From Megascapheus bottae (lineage: Eukaryota; Chordata; Mammalia; Rodentia; Geomyidae), in contig JANJXV010000153.1 of the NCBI GenBank assembly GCA_024803745.1, positions 1,178,001 to 1,242,000 on the forward strand: a stretch of DNA of 64,000 nucleotides, in the 5' to 3' direction. The position numbers and the translations under genes are program-made. Below are positions 12,984-25,562 of the stretch, one piece after another (position 1 is the stretch's first letter; every line of letters starts with the position of its first letter). Below the pieces are notes generated by a model. The model ran no database searches and was not told the origin of the DNA. It worked only from the letters and a program-made list of their open reading frames with translations.

Positions 12984-13180
12984 GCCCTGTGTGTTTGACC
13001 TAGTGGTAGAGTCCTTGGCTACCAAGCAGTAAGCCTCAGGTTTGATTCCTCATTACCACATACATACAAAACACTGCAAGTGGTGCTGTTGCTCGGTGGG
13101 ACAGCTAAAGCCTAAAGAAAGCCCAAGAACAATGTTGACACTCTGAGGTCAAGTCCCAAGACTAGGAAAAACAAAAAAAA
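12984..13180 (+). mobile_element. SINE-b, unit 2
   Basis: Plus-strand dimeric ID-type SINE ending in an A-run at 13180. The junction to the second monomer reads 'gttgctcgg' here, a private variant. Confidence 0.82.
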
Positions 13181-13807
13181 TTCGACAAGGGGCAAAATGC
13201 AGGCAGAGAAGGCACTGTGAAAGCAAATGTTTTGTAAAGGATGAGGGCAATATTGACCCTTAAGTTTGGATCTTACCTAAGAAAGGCTCCTTGAGCCTGA
13301 GACCAGACTGGTAGTTGGGCCTAGTGGAAGACATTGGGATTGGACAAATAAGGTGTGCTGTATACTACATCCACATGTATATTGTGAGATTGGAGGAGAG
13401 ATTCAGCCTCCAGTATGTCTTTGGTGAGGTCTTTTGTGAGCAAGGGTCTTTGGTCATTGGGCCCTGAAAGGTGACCCTGCCTCCCTCACAATGGAACAGA
13501 ATATGGAACCCTGGTAACCAAGCCACTGTAACTAACAACCAGCTCAAGCCAGCCCACTTGGCCTGTGGCTCAGGAGGAAGAAAGATGTTGCTGTGCTGTT
13601 GCCAAAGGTCAGGAAACTCGAGTCTCAGGCATGGAAGTTGTGCATGTCTTACTCGAAGATGTACATGCTAGATCATTGCCAAGCCACAAATCCAGTATAA
13701 CAGAACTTTCTCTAAGAAGAAGGCCAGGAAAATCCAGGGCAACCAGATGATGTAAATTTCTAAGAAGAAATGTATTTGACCCCATCGTCCTCCACACACA
13801 CTACAAC
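13181..13807. other. Unassigned spacer, unit 2
   Basis: Same ~620 bp spacer with private changes: an extra A near 13220, a C in 'agcccac' near 13553, and 'ttgtgcatg' near 13640. Nothing recognised. Confidence 0.6.
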
Positions 13808-14226
13808 TTTCCTTTTTTTTCATTTTTTTATTGTAATTAGTAAAAGGGTTAGATGATATTTGCCAGATAGAAGGTGCATTAATTCACATACATTGATACC
13901 CTTTCACATGTCTTGGTACCCATTTCCCTCCAACCCCACACCCCCCACCCGTCTTGGTTTTCCCCCCTTCCCTATCAAATTTCAAATATCCAAATACAAA
14001 TAAATTCAATATATCAGATAACAAAGTGAGATACTATACCAATATGGGATAACCAAGGGACAGCAAGCGAGATGAGAGACAACATAGTACATTAAGGACA
14101 ACAATCATTCATTATATGGCTTTTGTGTCAATATCCTGGAGGTCCTTTCAATTAGCTTCACATTATATGGCCTTATATATGGCCTTTTGCTCTATTGCCA
14201 ATCTCTGCTAGTAGAGCCCAAGGTTT

Positions 14227-17200
14227 CTACTGATTATGATGAATGAGGGAAACCACTGAGCCTAAGTTCCTTTGAGTTTGGCTTACTTCACTTAATATGA
14301 TTTGTTCTAAGTCTTTCCATTTCCTAACAAATGGGGCGATGTCATTCTTTCTGACAGCAGCATAGAATTCCATTGTGTACAAATACCACAACTTGTTGAT
14401 CCACTCATCAACTGAGGGACATCTGGGTTGGTTCCATATCTTTGCTATGGTGAATAGTGCTGCAATGAACATTGTTGTGCTAGTGGGTTTAGTATGCCCT
14501 TGTTTCTGGATTGTTGGGTAAATGCCAAGTAGTGGAATTGCTGGGTCATAGGGGAGTTGTATGTTTAGCGTTTTGAGGCACTGCCGCACTGCTTTCCATA
14601 GTGGTTGAACGAGTTTGCACTCCCACCAACAGTGTAGTAGTGATCCCTCCTGACCACATCCACTCCAGCATCTGTTGTCATTCGTTTTCCTGATCCTGGC
14701 CATTCTAACTGGAGTTAGGTGGAATCTTAGACTTGTTTTGATTTGCATTTCTTTTATGACCAGAGATGTTGAGCATTTCTTCATGTGTCTATAGGCCATT
14801 TTTGTTTCTTCTTCAGAGAAGACTCTCTTTAAGTCTTTGGCCCATTTTGTAATGGGATGGGTGTTACTTTGGAGGTTAGTTTTGGAGTGATTCAATTTTT
14901 TGAGTTGTTGATATATTTTAGATATGAGGCCTTGTTCTGTTGTTTGGGTGGTGAAGATCTTCTCCCACTCTGTAGGCTTCCTGATTAGTTTACTAGCTAT
15001 ATCCGTTGCCATACAAAAGCTCTGCAGGTTAATGCAGTCCCACTTATCCAGCCTTTCCCTGATTTGTTGTGATTCTTGGTCCTTATTAAGAAAGTTTTGA
15101 CCTGTACCAAGGAGGCCTAGTGTATCTCCTATTCCTTCCTGTAAACTTTTCAGTGTGTCAGCTTTTACCTCCACGTCTTTGATCCATTTGGAGTTAATTC
15201 TAGTGCAAGGGGGCAAAGAAGGATCCAACTTTAGTTTTCTGCAGGTGTTTAACCAGTTCTGCCAGCACAACTTGTTGAAGAGGCTATCTTTCTTCCATTC
15301 TATTTTTTTGGCTCCCTGGTCAAAGATTAGGTGGCCATAGGTCTGTGGTTTAATATCTGGGTCCGCAGTTCTACTCCATTGGACTTCAGGCCTGTTCTTG
15401 TGCCAGTACCAAGCTGTTTTGAGAATTATAGCTCTGTAATAGAGCCTTAAGTTTGGAATTGAAATTCCTCCAGCGCTGTTCTTTCTGCTAAGAAGTGTTT
15501 TTGCTATACGGGGTCTTTTATTATTCCATATGACATTTTGAATTGCCTCTTCTATGTCTTTAAAGAATGACATTGGGATGTTGATGGGTATTACATTGAA
15601 TTTGTAGATAGCCCTTGGCAAGATTGTCATTTTCACAATGTTGAATCTTCCAATCCACGAGCACGGGAGGTTTTTCCATTTCCTTAGTTCTGCTTTAATT
15701 TCCTTTTTTAGGGTTTTAAAGTTTTCATCTAAACGGTCCTTTACATTCTTAGTTAAGCTAATTGCTAGGTACTTTATTTTCTTTGAGGCTATTGTGAAAG
15801 GATTTTCTTTCCTGATTATTGCCTCGTTCCTCTCAGTGTTGGCGTAAAGTAAGGCAGTTGATTTGTGAGGGTTGATTTTATGGCCTGCTACCCTTCCAAA
15901 GCTTTGAATCAGCTCAAGGAGCTTGGGAGTAGAGTCTATAGGATTCTTTAAATACAGAATCATGTCATCTGCAAAGAGGGATAGTTTTATTTCCTCTTTC
16001 CCTACTTGGATCCCCTTTATGCTTGCTTCTTGCCTTATTGCACTGCCTAGGAATTCTAGTACTATGTTAAAAAGGAGTGGAGAGAGTGGGCATCCTTGTC
16101 TCATTCCTGATTTTAGAGGGAATGGCTTTAGATTTTCACCATTAAGTATAATACTAGCAGTGGGTTTCTCATACACAGCCTTTATTACATTGAGAAATGT
16201 TCCATGGATTCCTAGTTTCTCCACATCTTTTAACATAAAGGGGTTTTGGATCTTGTCAAATGCCTTTTCCGCATCTATTGAGACAATCATGTGATTTTAT
16301 CCCTGCTCCTGTTGATGTGTTGAATTATATTAATTGATTTGTGTATGTTGAACCAGCTTTGCCTCCCTGTGATGAATCCAGTTTGATCATAGTGTACATT
16401 TTTTTGATGAGTTGTTGTAGACGGTTGGCCAGTATTTTGTTGAGAAGTTTTGCATCGAGGTTCATCAAAGAAATGGGTCTATAGATCTCTTTCTTTGATG
16501 AATCTCTGTCTGGTTTGGGGATGAGGGATATGCTGGCTTCACAGAATCAGTTTAGTACAGAACCTTCATTTTCAATTTCGTTGAAGAGCTTGAGGAGTAT
16601 TGGTGTGAGCTCTGCTTTGAAGACCTTATAGAATTCAGCTTGAATCCATCTGGCCCTGGGCTCTTTTTAAGTGGAAGTTGTCCAATTTCCATTTCTATTT
16701 CAGAGCTTGAAATAGGCCTGTTGAGTTGGGATAGCTCTTCTTGGTTCAGTGTGTGTATGTTAATATTGTCTAGGAATTCATCCATTTCTTCTAGATGCTC
16801 AAATTTGTTGGCGTAAAGGTTTGAGAAGTATTCCCTCATGATATTCTGGATCTTGGTAATTTCTGTCGTGATATTACCATTTTCATCTGCGATTTTGTTT
16901 ATTTCGATATGCTCTCTTCTTTTTTTGGTAAGATTTGCTAAGGGCTTGTCAATTTTGTTAATTCTTTCAAAAACCAACTCCTTGTTTTGTTGATTCTTTC
17001 TATAGTTTTTTTATTCCAAATCATTTAATTCTGCTTTGATTTTAATAATTTGCTTTCTCCTAATGTGTTTAGGTTTGGTTTGTTGCTCTTTTTCCAGGAG
17101 GTTAAGGTGAGACATTAACTAGTTGGTTTGCCATTTTTCCAACTTGCTGTTGTAGGCACTCCGCGCTATAAATTTTCCTCTGAGTACTGCCTTTGTTGTG

Positions 17201-18066
17201 TCCCTAAGGAGTTGATATTTGTGTGCTCCTTATTGTTAAATTTCATAAACAGTTGGATATCTGTTCTGATCTCTTCGATTACCCATTGTTTTTGATTCAA
17301 CAATGTGTGGTTCAGTCTCCATGAGTTACAGGGTTTTCTTTGGTGGAGATGTGTGTTCAGCTCCAATTTGATGCCTTTATGGTCTGAGAGTGTGCATGGA
17401 ATAATTTCAGTGTTTCTGAATCTGTCCAGGTTTGCTTTATGGCCTAAGATGTGGTCTATTTTGGAAAATGTTCCATGTGCTGCTGAGAAAAACGTATATT
17501 GTGGTGTTACTGGGTGGAATATTCTGCAGATGTCTGTTAGATCTAGTTGGTCTATATAGTTGTTCAGTTCTAAGGTTTCTCTTTTGAGTTTTTGCCTTGT
17601 TGATCTGTCTATAGGTGAGAGTGGTGTGTTAAACTCACCAACAATCACTGTGTTTCGATCTACGTATGGTTTCAGTGTAAGTAAAGTTTGCTTGATGAAG
17701 TTTGGAGCTCCGGGATTGGGTGTGTAAATATTTAGGATTGTTATGTCTTCCGGGAGGAAAGATCCCTTTAGTAGTATGTAGTAACCTTCTTTGTCTTTTC
17801 TTACTAATTTTAGTTTGAAGTCTATTGTATCTGATATGAGGATGGCAACTCTAGCGTGTTTATGGGGGCAGTTAGTTTGATAGAGTTTATTCCAACCTCT
17901 CACTTTCAAAAGATGATTGTTTTTGGGTAAGATGTGTCTCTCGAAGTCAGCAGAACGATGGCTCTTGCTTTTTGATCCAACTAGACAACCTATGCCGTTT
18001 AATTGGAGAGTTAAGTCCATTGATATTGAGAGTTAGGATTGAGAGATATTTATTAGTTCCTACCAT
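14227..18066 (-). pseudogene. L1 ORF2 pseudogene, unit 3
   Basis: The RT core and C-terminal part are open for 687 codons (16290-14227), with FADD and the C-terminal CX3CX7HX4C motif present. The Thr before motif B (TRQGC) is Met here. A private 1-base loss near 16640 breaks the linker frame, in addition to the shared TGA at 16547-16549 and the shared frame change near 16287. The endonuclease piece 17166-18020 ends at a TAG where units 4, 8 and 9 read Glu. Confidence 0.95.
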
Positions 18067-18114
18067 TTTTAAAAGCTTTTAGTAGGGCCTGTGTCTTGAC
18101 AGTTCTTGTGGTCC

Positions 18115-19298
18115 TTAGATGGTATGCTGTTTAGGTGCCATTTCTTTCCCTATATTGCATTTATTTTGGTTTTCTATGTATAGAGCATCTTTGAGAATTC
18201 TCTGTAGTGTTGGTTTTGTTTCGACATATTGTTGCAGCTTTTCCCTGGAATGGAATGTTTTTATTTTTCCCTCAGTTATGAATGAGAGCTTAGCTGGCTA
18301 CAGTGTTCTTGGTTGGTAGTTATTTGATATAAGGGCATGACATATATGCTTCCAGTCACTTTGTGCTTGCATGGTCTCTGCTGAGAAATCTGGGGTTATT
18401 CTGATTGGTTTGCCTTTGTAGGTTACTGATCCCTTTTCCCTGGCTGCCTTTAGGATCTTTCCTTTCGTTTCTATTGATCCAGTTCGGATCACAATGTGGC
18501 GGTGGGATGTTCTTTTCTGGTCAGGTCTGTTTGGGGTTCTAAAAGCTTCTCGTATCTGGATGGGCCTGCCCTTCTGGATATTTGGGAAATTCTCTGAGAT
18601 GATTCCCTGAAGTATATTTCCAAATCCATTGACCTCTTTCTCTACGCCCTCCTCAGTACCAACTAGCCTTAAATTAGGCTTCCTAATTGTATCTTGGACC
18701 TCCTGAAGCGCTCTCTCATATTTCCTAGATTTGGATTGACTCATTTTCTGTTCTTTATAATACCTAAATTATCTTCAGCCACGGAAATTCTCTCCTCTGC
18801 AATGTCTAACCTGCTATCAAAGCTATCTACTTTATTTTTCATCTCCCTTGCTTCTAATTGCTCACTTTTGATGCCTTGCATCCCTTGTTTTAGATCATGT
18901 ATGGATTTCTTTATCTCCTTGATTTCCTTTTGAGTGGTTAGCTCGGTAGCTTTATTTTCTTTGGACATTTGCTGGAGTTTGGTCACGTTTTTATTTGTGG
19001 ATTCTTTGAATTCATCCATCTTTCTTTGAAAAACCTTTATTATGGCCTCCTTTATGGCTTCTTCTTTTTCACTTATCAACTTGTTTTTCCTTTCCTCTTG
19101 TTCAGGTATGGCTTCCTCCATTATCTCTTTCTTTATATTTTCACATTTTTCATTAATGATGTTTATCAATTGCATTTGTGTAGCAATTGGAAGACTCTCC
19201 TCTAGGTTTGCCAGTGACTGTTCCATTGTCTGTTTACATTGGGTAGGGGATGTTGTTTCTTGATTTGACATTTTTCTTGAGTTTCTTGTTCTGCCCAT
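18115..19298 (-). pseudogene. L1 ORF1 pseudogene, unit 3
   Basis: Coiled-coil half 19298-18741 (185 codons), frame break by the shared 4-base deletion, RRM-like half from 18744 to the shared TAG at 18298. It carries the Gly-Phe-Gly variant near 18623 that is common to units 3 and 5-9, whereas units 1, 2 and 4 have Gly-Ile-Gly. Confidence 0.94.
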
Positions 19299-19961
19299 TT
19301 GAAAATGGGAGCAAGATTACTACTAAATACGATTATAGTTTTTCAGATATAACCAACCTAGACCTCTGTAGCTGGCAGACACTAGATGTTCACAAGTTTT
19401 GATTGGTATTATCACTCTTTCTTTTTGTGCACTTACAGACCAGCCTAATACAACCACTGATAAGCGATTTATACCCAAAACAATAAGCCTCTCAATCCAA
19501 TCTCTATTGTCTTTAAGTCCCTCTGAGTCTAGAGAATAATTAACCACCTACATATACAATATTGCTCAACAGCCATCAAGTGTAGATCCGTGCAGTATAA
19601 GGGTTGAAAGACGAGCAGAGATCCAGAGATAGAACAAAAGAATGAGAGAGGTCAGGGGAGGTGCAAGAGGATTAACGTAGGAGTGTAAGAATATTGTAGT
19701 AATGAAGAAAAGTTATAGCATAAGGATAACTGACATAAGTTGGTAAGTAGGTAGCATATTTGAGTACAAAGTTTGGAAAGTATTAGAATAAAACTTATGT
19801 GTTGCTGCACGACTAGCTCTTAGCCCAACCAGTGGCCTCACAGTGGACCATGGGATGGATCTGTTTTTCTTGTCTACGTTGAGGGAAAGGGGTATTTCAC
19901 AAGATGCAGAAGCGAAGATTTCAGAAGCAAATGCTGTGAGTGAATTAGCTCGTAAAAAGCA
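19299..19961. other. L1 5' UTR and flank, unit 3
   Basis: As in the other units, with the unit 2-like 'gaacaaaagaatg' variant near 19632. Nothing else recognised. Confidence 0.6.
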
Positions 19962-20174
19962 TTTTTATTTTCTTTTATCTTTCTGCCAGTCTTGGGGCTT
20001 GAATTCAGGGCCTGAGCACTGTCCTCGGGTTTTCTCAAGTCTAGCCCTCTGCCACTTGAGCCACAGTGAGACATCTAGATTTTCTATCTATGTGGTACTG
20101 AGCAATCAAACCCAGATCTTCATGGATGCTAGGCAAGCACTCTACCACTATGCCAAACTCTCAACCCTGACATA
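19962..20174 (-). mobile_element. SINE-a, unit 3
   Basis: Minus-strand dimeric ID-type SINE. A private 2-base change near 20069 (cagtgagaca) lies in the second monomer. Confidence 0.85.
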
Positions 20175-20189
20175 GTAATTATAAAGTCC

Positions 20190-20190
<1 letters not shown>

Positions 20191-20232
<42 letters not shown>
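20191..20232. repeat. (CAT)14 microsatellite, unit 3
   Basis: Fourteen uninterrupted CAT repeats preceded by a single CCT. Confidence 0.95.
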
Positions 20233-20431
20233 ATCCAAATATCCTTTCTCCTACAAAGAATGAACACTTAACTGTGTCTAATGCTTTTTTTTAATTTCAC
20301 TAATTCTTCTGTGTTTTTCCCTCTTGCATTTTTTACACATGACAGCAAAGCTAATCATCAGGAAAAAATTGATTAGGATACAGAAACCTAATAATATCCT
20401 AGTAGATTGACGTCAACAATATGTGCAAGAT

Positions 20432-20628
20432 GCCCTGTGTGTTTGACCTAGTGGGAGAGTCCTTGGCTACCAACCAGTAAGCCTCAGGTTTGATTCCTCA
20501 TTACCACATACATAGAAAACGCTGCAAGTGGTGCTGTGTCTCGGTGGGACAGCTAAAGCCTAAAGAAAGCCCAAGAACAATGTTCACACTCTGAGGTCAA
20601 GTCCCAAGACTAGGAAAAACAAAAAAAA
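20432..20628 (+). mobile_element. SINE-b, unit 3
   Basis: Plus-strand dimeric ID-type SINE ending in an A-run at 20628. It has the 'gtgtctcgg' monomer-junction variant shared with units 4, 7 and 8. Confidence 0.82.
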
Positions 20629-21254
20629 TTCGACAAGGGGCAAAATGCAGGCAGAGAAGGCACTGTGAAGCAAATGTTTTGTAAAGGATGAGGGCAATAT
20701 TGACCCTTAAGTTTGGATCTTACCTAAGAAAGGCTCCTTGAGCCTGAGACCAGACTGGTAGTTGGGCCTAGTGGAAGACATTGGGATTGGACAAATAAGG
20801 TGTGCTGTATACTACATCCACATGTATATTGTGAGATTGGAGGAGAGATTCAGCCTCCAGTATGTCTTTGGTGAGGTCTTTTGTGAGCAAGGATCTTTGG
20901 TCATTGGGCCCTGAAAGGTGACCCTGCCTCCCTCACAATGGAACAGAATATGGAACCCTGGTAACCAAGCCACTGTAACTAACAACCAGCTCAAGCCAGC
21001 TCACTTGGCCTGTGGCTCAGGAGGAAGAAAGATGTTGCTGTGCTGTTGCCAAAGGTCAGGAAACTCGAGTCTCAGGCATGGAAGTTGTGGATGTCTTACT
21101 CGAAGATGTACATGCTAGATCATTGCCAAGCCACAAATCCAGTATAACAGAACTTTCTCTAAGAAGAAGGCCAGGAAAATCCAGGACAACCAGATGAGGT
21201 AAATTTCTAAGAAGAAATGTATTTGACCCCATCATCCTCCCCACACACTACAAC
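20629..21254. other. Unassigned spacer, unit 3
   Basis: Same ~620 bp spacer and close to the array consensus. Nothing recognised. Confidence 0.6.
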
Positions 21255-21673
21255 TTTCTTTTTTTTTCATTTTTTTATTGTAATTAGTAAAAGGGTTAGA
21301 TGATATTTGCCAGATAGAAGGTGCATTAATTCACATACATTGATACCCTTTCACATGTCTTGGTACCCATTTCCCTCCAACCCCACACCCCCCACCCGTC
21401 TTGGTTTTCCCCCCTTCCCTATCAAATTTCAAATATCCAAATACAAATAAATTCAATATATCAGATAACAAAGTGAGATACTATACCAATATGGGATAAC
21501 CAAGGGACAGCAAGCGAGATGAGAGACAACATAGTACATTAAGGACAACAATCATTCATTATATGGCTTTTGTGTCAATATCCTGGAGGTCCTTTCAATT
21601 AGCTTCACATTATATGGCTTTATATATGGCCTTTTGCTCTATTGACAATCTCTGCTAGTAGAGCCCAAGGTTT

Positions 21674-24600
21674 CTACTGATTATGACGAATGAGGGAAAC
21701 CACTGAGCCTAAGTTCCTTTGAGTCTGGCTTACTTCACTTAATATGATTTGTTCTAAGTCTTTCCATTTCCTAACATGGGGGCGATGTCATTCTTTCTGA
21801 CAGCAGCATAGAATTCCATTGTGTACAAATACCACAACTTGTTGATCCACTCATCAACTGAGGGACATCTGGGTTGGTTCCATATCTTTGCTATGGTGAA
21901 TAGTGCTGCAATGAACATTGTTGTGCTAGTGGGTTTAGTATGCCCTTGTTTCTGGATTGTTGGGTAAATGCCAAGTAGTGGAATTGCTGGGTCATAGGGG
22001 AGTTGTATGTTTAGCGTTTTGAGGCACTGCCGCACTGCTTTCCATAGTGGTTGAACGAGTTTGCACTCCCACCAACAGTGTAGTAGTGATCCCTCCTGAC
22101 CACATCCACTCCAGCATCTGTTGTCATTCGTTTTCCTGATCCTGGCCATTCTAACTGGAGTTAGGTGGAATCTTAGACTTGTTTTGATTTGCATTTCTTT
22201 TATGACCAGAGATGTTGAGCATTTCTTCATGTGTCTATAGGCCATTTTTGTTTCTTCTTCAGAGAAGACTCTCTTTAATTCTTTGGCCCATTTTGTAATG
22301 GGATGGGTGTTACTTTGGAGGTTAGTTTTGGAGTGATTCAATTTTTTGAGTTGTTGATATATTTTAGATATGAGGCCTTTTTCCGTTTTTTTTGTGGTGA
22401 AGATCTTCTCCCACTCTGTAGGCTTCCTGATTAGTTTACTAGCTATATCCGTTGCCATACAAAAGCTCTGCAGTTTAATGCAGTCCCACTTATCCAGCCT
22501 TTCTCTGATTTGTTGTGATTCTTGGTCCTTATTAAGAAAGTTTCGACCTGTACCAAGGAGGCCTAGTGTATCTCCTATTCCTTCCTGTAAACTTTTCAGT
22601 GTGTCAGCTTTTACCTCCACGTCTTTGATCCATTTGGAGTTAATTCTAGTGCAAGGGGACAAAGAAGGATCCAACTTTAGTTTTCTGCAGGTGTTTAACC
22701 AGTTCTGCCAGCACAACTTGTTGAAGAGGCTATCTTTCTTCCATTCTATTTTTTTGGCTCCCTGGTCAAAGATTAGGTGGCCATAGGTCTGTGGTTTAAT
22801 ATCTGGGTCCGCAGTTCTACTCCATTGGACTTCACGCCTGTTCTTGTGCCAGTACCAAGCTGTTTTGAGAATTATAGCTCTGTAATAGAGCCTTAAGTTT
22901 GGAATTGAAATTCCTCCAGCGCTGTTCTTTCTGCTAAGGAGTGTGTTTGCTATACGGGGTCTTTTATTATTCCATATGAAATTTTGAATTGCCTCTTCTA
23001 TGTCTTTAAAGAATGACATTGGGATGTTGATGGGTATTACATTGAATTTGTAGATAGCCCTTGGCAAGATTGTCATTTTCACAATGTTGATTCTTCCAAT
23101 CCAGGAGCACGGGAGGTTTTTCCATTTCCTTAGTTCTGCTTTAATTTCCTTTTTTAGGGTTTTAAAGTTTTCATCTAAACGGTCCTTTACATTCTTAGTT
23201 AAGCTAATTGCTAGGTACTTTCTTTTCTTTGAGGCTATTGTGAAAGGATTTTCTTTCCTGATTATTGCCTCGTTCCTCTCAGTGTTGGCGTAAAGTAAGG
23301 CAGTTGATTTGTGAGGGTTGATTTTATGGCCTGCTACCCTTCCAAAGCTTTGAATCAGCTCAAGGAGCTTGGGAGTAGAGTCTATAGGATTCTTTAAATA
23401 CAGAATCATGTCATCTGCAAAGAGGGATAGTTTTATTTCCTCTTTCCCTACTTGGATCCCCTTTATGCTTGCTTCTTGCCTTATTGCACTGCCTAGGAAT
23501 TCTAGTACTATGTTAAAAAGGAGTGGAGAGAGTGGGCATCCTTGTCTCGTTCCTGATTTTAGAGGGAATGGCTTTAGATTTTCACCATTAAGTATAATAC
23601 TAGCAGTGGGTTTCTCATACACAGCCTTTATTACATTGAGAAATGTTCCATGGATTCCTAGTTTCACCACATCTATTAACATAAAGGGGTTTTGGATCTT
23701 GTCAAATGCCTTTTCCGCATCTATTGAGACAATCATGTGATTTTATCCCTGCTCCTGTTGATGTGTTGAATTATATTAATTGATTTGTGTATGTTGAACC
23801 AGCTTTGCCTCCCTGTGATGAATCCAGTTAGATCATAGTGTATAATTTTTTTGATGAGTTGTTGTAGACGGTTGGCCAGTATTTTGTTGAGAAGTTTTGC
23901 ATCGAGGTTCATCAAAGAAATGGGTCTATAGAACTCTTTCTTTGATGAATCTCTGTCTGGTTTGGGGATGAGGGATATGCTGGCTTCACAGAATCAGTTT
24001 AGTAAAGAACCTTCATTTTCAATTTCGTTGAAGAGCTTGAGGAGTATTGGTGTGAGCTCTGCTTTGAAGACCTTATAGAATTCAGCTGTGAATCCACCTG
24101 GCCCTGGGCTCTTTTTAAGTGGAAGTTGTCTAATTTCCATTTCTATTTCAGAGCTTGAAATAGGCCTGTTGAGTTGGGATAGCTCTTCTTGGTTCAGTGT
24201 GTGTATGTTAATATTGTCTAGGAATTCATCCATTTCTTCTAGATTCTCAAATTTGTTGGCGTAAAGGTTTGAGAAGTATTCCCTCATGATATTCTGGATC
24301 TTGGTAATTTCTGTCGTGATATTACCATTTTCATCTGCGATTTTGTTTATTTCAATATGCTCTCTTCTTTTTTTGGTAAGATTTGCTAAGGGCTTGTCAA
24401 TTTTGTTAATTCTTTCAAGAACCAACTCCTTGTTTTGTTGATTCTTTCCATAGTTTTTTTATTCCAAATCATTTAATTCTGCTTTGATTTTAATAATTTG
24501 CTTTCTCCTAATGGGTTTAGGGTTGGTTTGTTGCTCTCTTTCCAGGAGGTTAAGGTGAGACATTAACTAGTTGGTTTGCCATATTTCCAACTTGCTCTTG

Positions 24601-25514
24601 TAGGCAATCCACGCTCTAAATTTTCCTCTGAGTACTGCCTTTGTTGTGTCCCTAAGGAGTTGATATTTGTGTGCTCCTTATTGTTAAATTTCATAAACAG
24701 TTGGATATCTGTTCTGATCTCTTCGATTACCCATTGTTTTTGATTCAACAATGTGTGGTTCAGTCTCCATGAGTTACAGGGTTTTCTTTGGTGGAGATGT
24801 GTGTTCAGCTCCAATTTGATGCCTTTATGGTCTGAGAGTGTGCATGGAATAATTTCAGTGTTTCTGAATCTGTCCAGGTTTGCTTTATGGCCTAAGATGT
24901 GGTCTATTTTGGAAAATGTTCCATGTGCTGCTGAGAAAAACGTATATTGTGGTGTTACTGGGTGGAATATTCTGCAGATGTCTGTTAGATCTAGTTGGTC
25001 TATATAGTTGTTCAGTTCTAAGGTTTCTCTGTTGAGTTTTTGCCTTGTTGATCTGTCCATAGGTGAGAGTGGTGTGTTAAACTCACCAACAATCACTGTG
25101 TTTCGATCTATGTATGCTTTCAGTGTAAGTAAAGTTTGCTTGATGAAGTTTGGAGCTCCGGGATTGGGTGTGTAAATATTTAGGATTGTTATGTCTTCTG
25201 GGAGGAAAGATCCCTTTAGTAGTATGTGGTAACCTTCTTTGTCTTTTCTTACTAATTTTAGTTTGAAGTCTATTGTATCTGATATGAGGATGGCAACTCT
25301 AGCCTGTTTATGGGGGCAGTTAGCTTGATAGAGTTTATTCCAACCTCTCACTTTCAAAAGATGATTGTTTTTGGGTAAGATGTGTCTCTCGAAGTCAGCA
25401 GAACGATCGCTCTTGCTTTTTGATCCAACTAGACAACCTATGCCGTTTAATTGGAGAGTTAAGTCCATTGATATTGAGAGTTAGGATTGAGAGATATTTA
25501 TTAGTTCCTACCAT
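21674..25514 (-). pseudogene. L1 ORF2 pseudogene, unit 4
   Basis: The RT core is open for 660 codons (23736-21754). A 1-base change of frame at about 21774-21781, shared with units 5 and 6, replaces the last residues. Shared lesions are the TGA at 23994-23996, the frame change near 23733 and the endonuclease TGA at 25395-25397. The endonuclease piece 24563-25468 is longer than in most units because the usual TAG near 24619 reads Glu. The catalytic Asp codon at 25082-25084 is GAG (Glu). The linker has Gly for Asp in SPGPGG, as in units 5-7. Confidence 0.95.
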
Positions 25515-25562
25515 TTTTAAAAGCTTTTAGTAGGGCCTGTGTCTTGACAGTTCTTGTGGTCC

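Larger units (their letters stand above)
13808..19298 (-). mobile_element. LINE-1, unit 3
   Basis: A-tail (poly-T) from 13808, G-rich 3' UTR tract at 13926-13972, ORF2 stop at 14227 and ORF1 start at 19298. It belongs to the more homogeneous part of the array and has an unbroken C-terminal ORF2. Confidence 0.97.

Noticed and set aside
21012..21197. A 61-codon plus-strand frame in the spacer
   Set aside because: It starts at GTG, overlaps other equally open frames and has no coding signature. Its conservation is explained by recent duplication.
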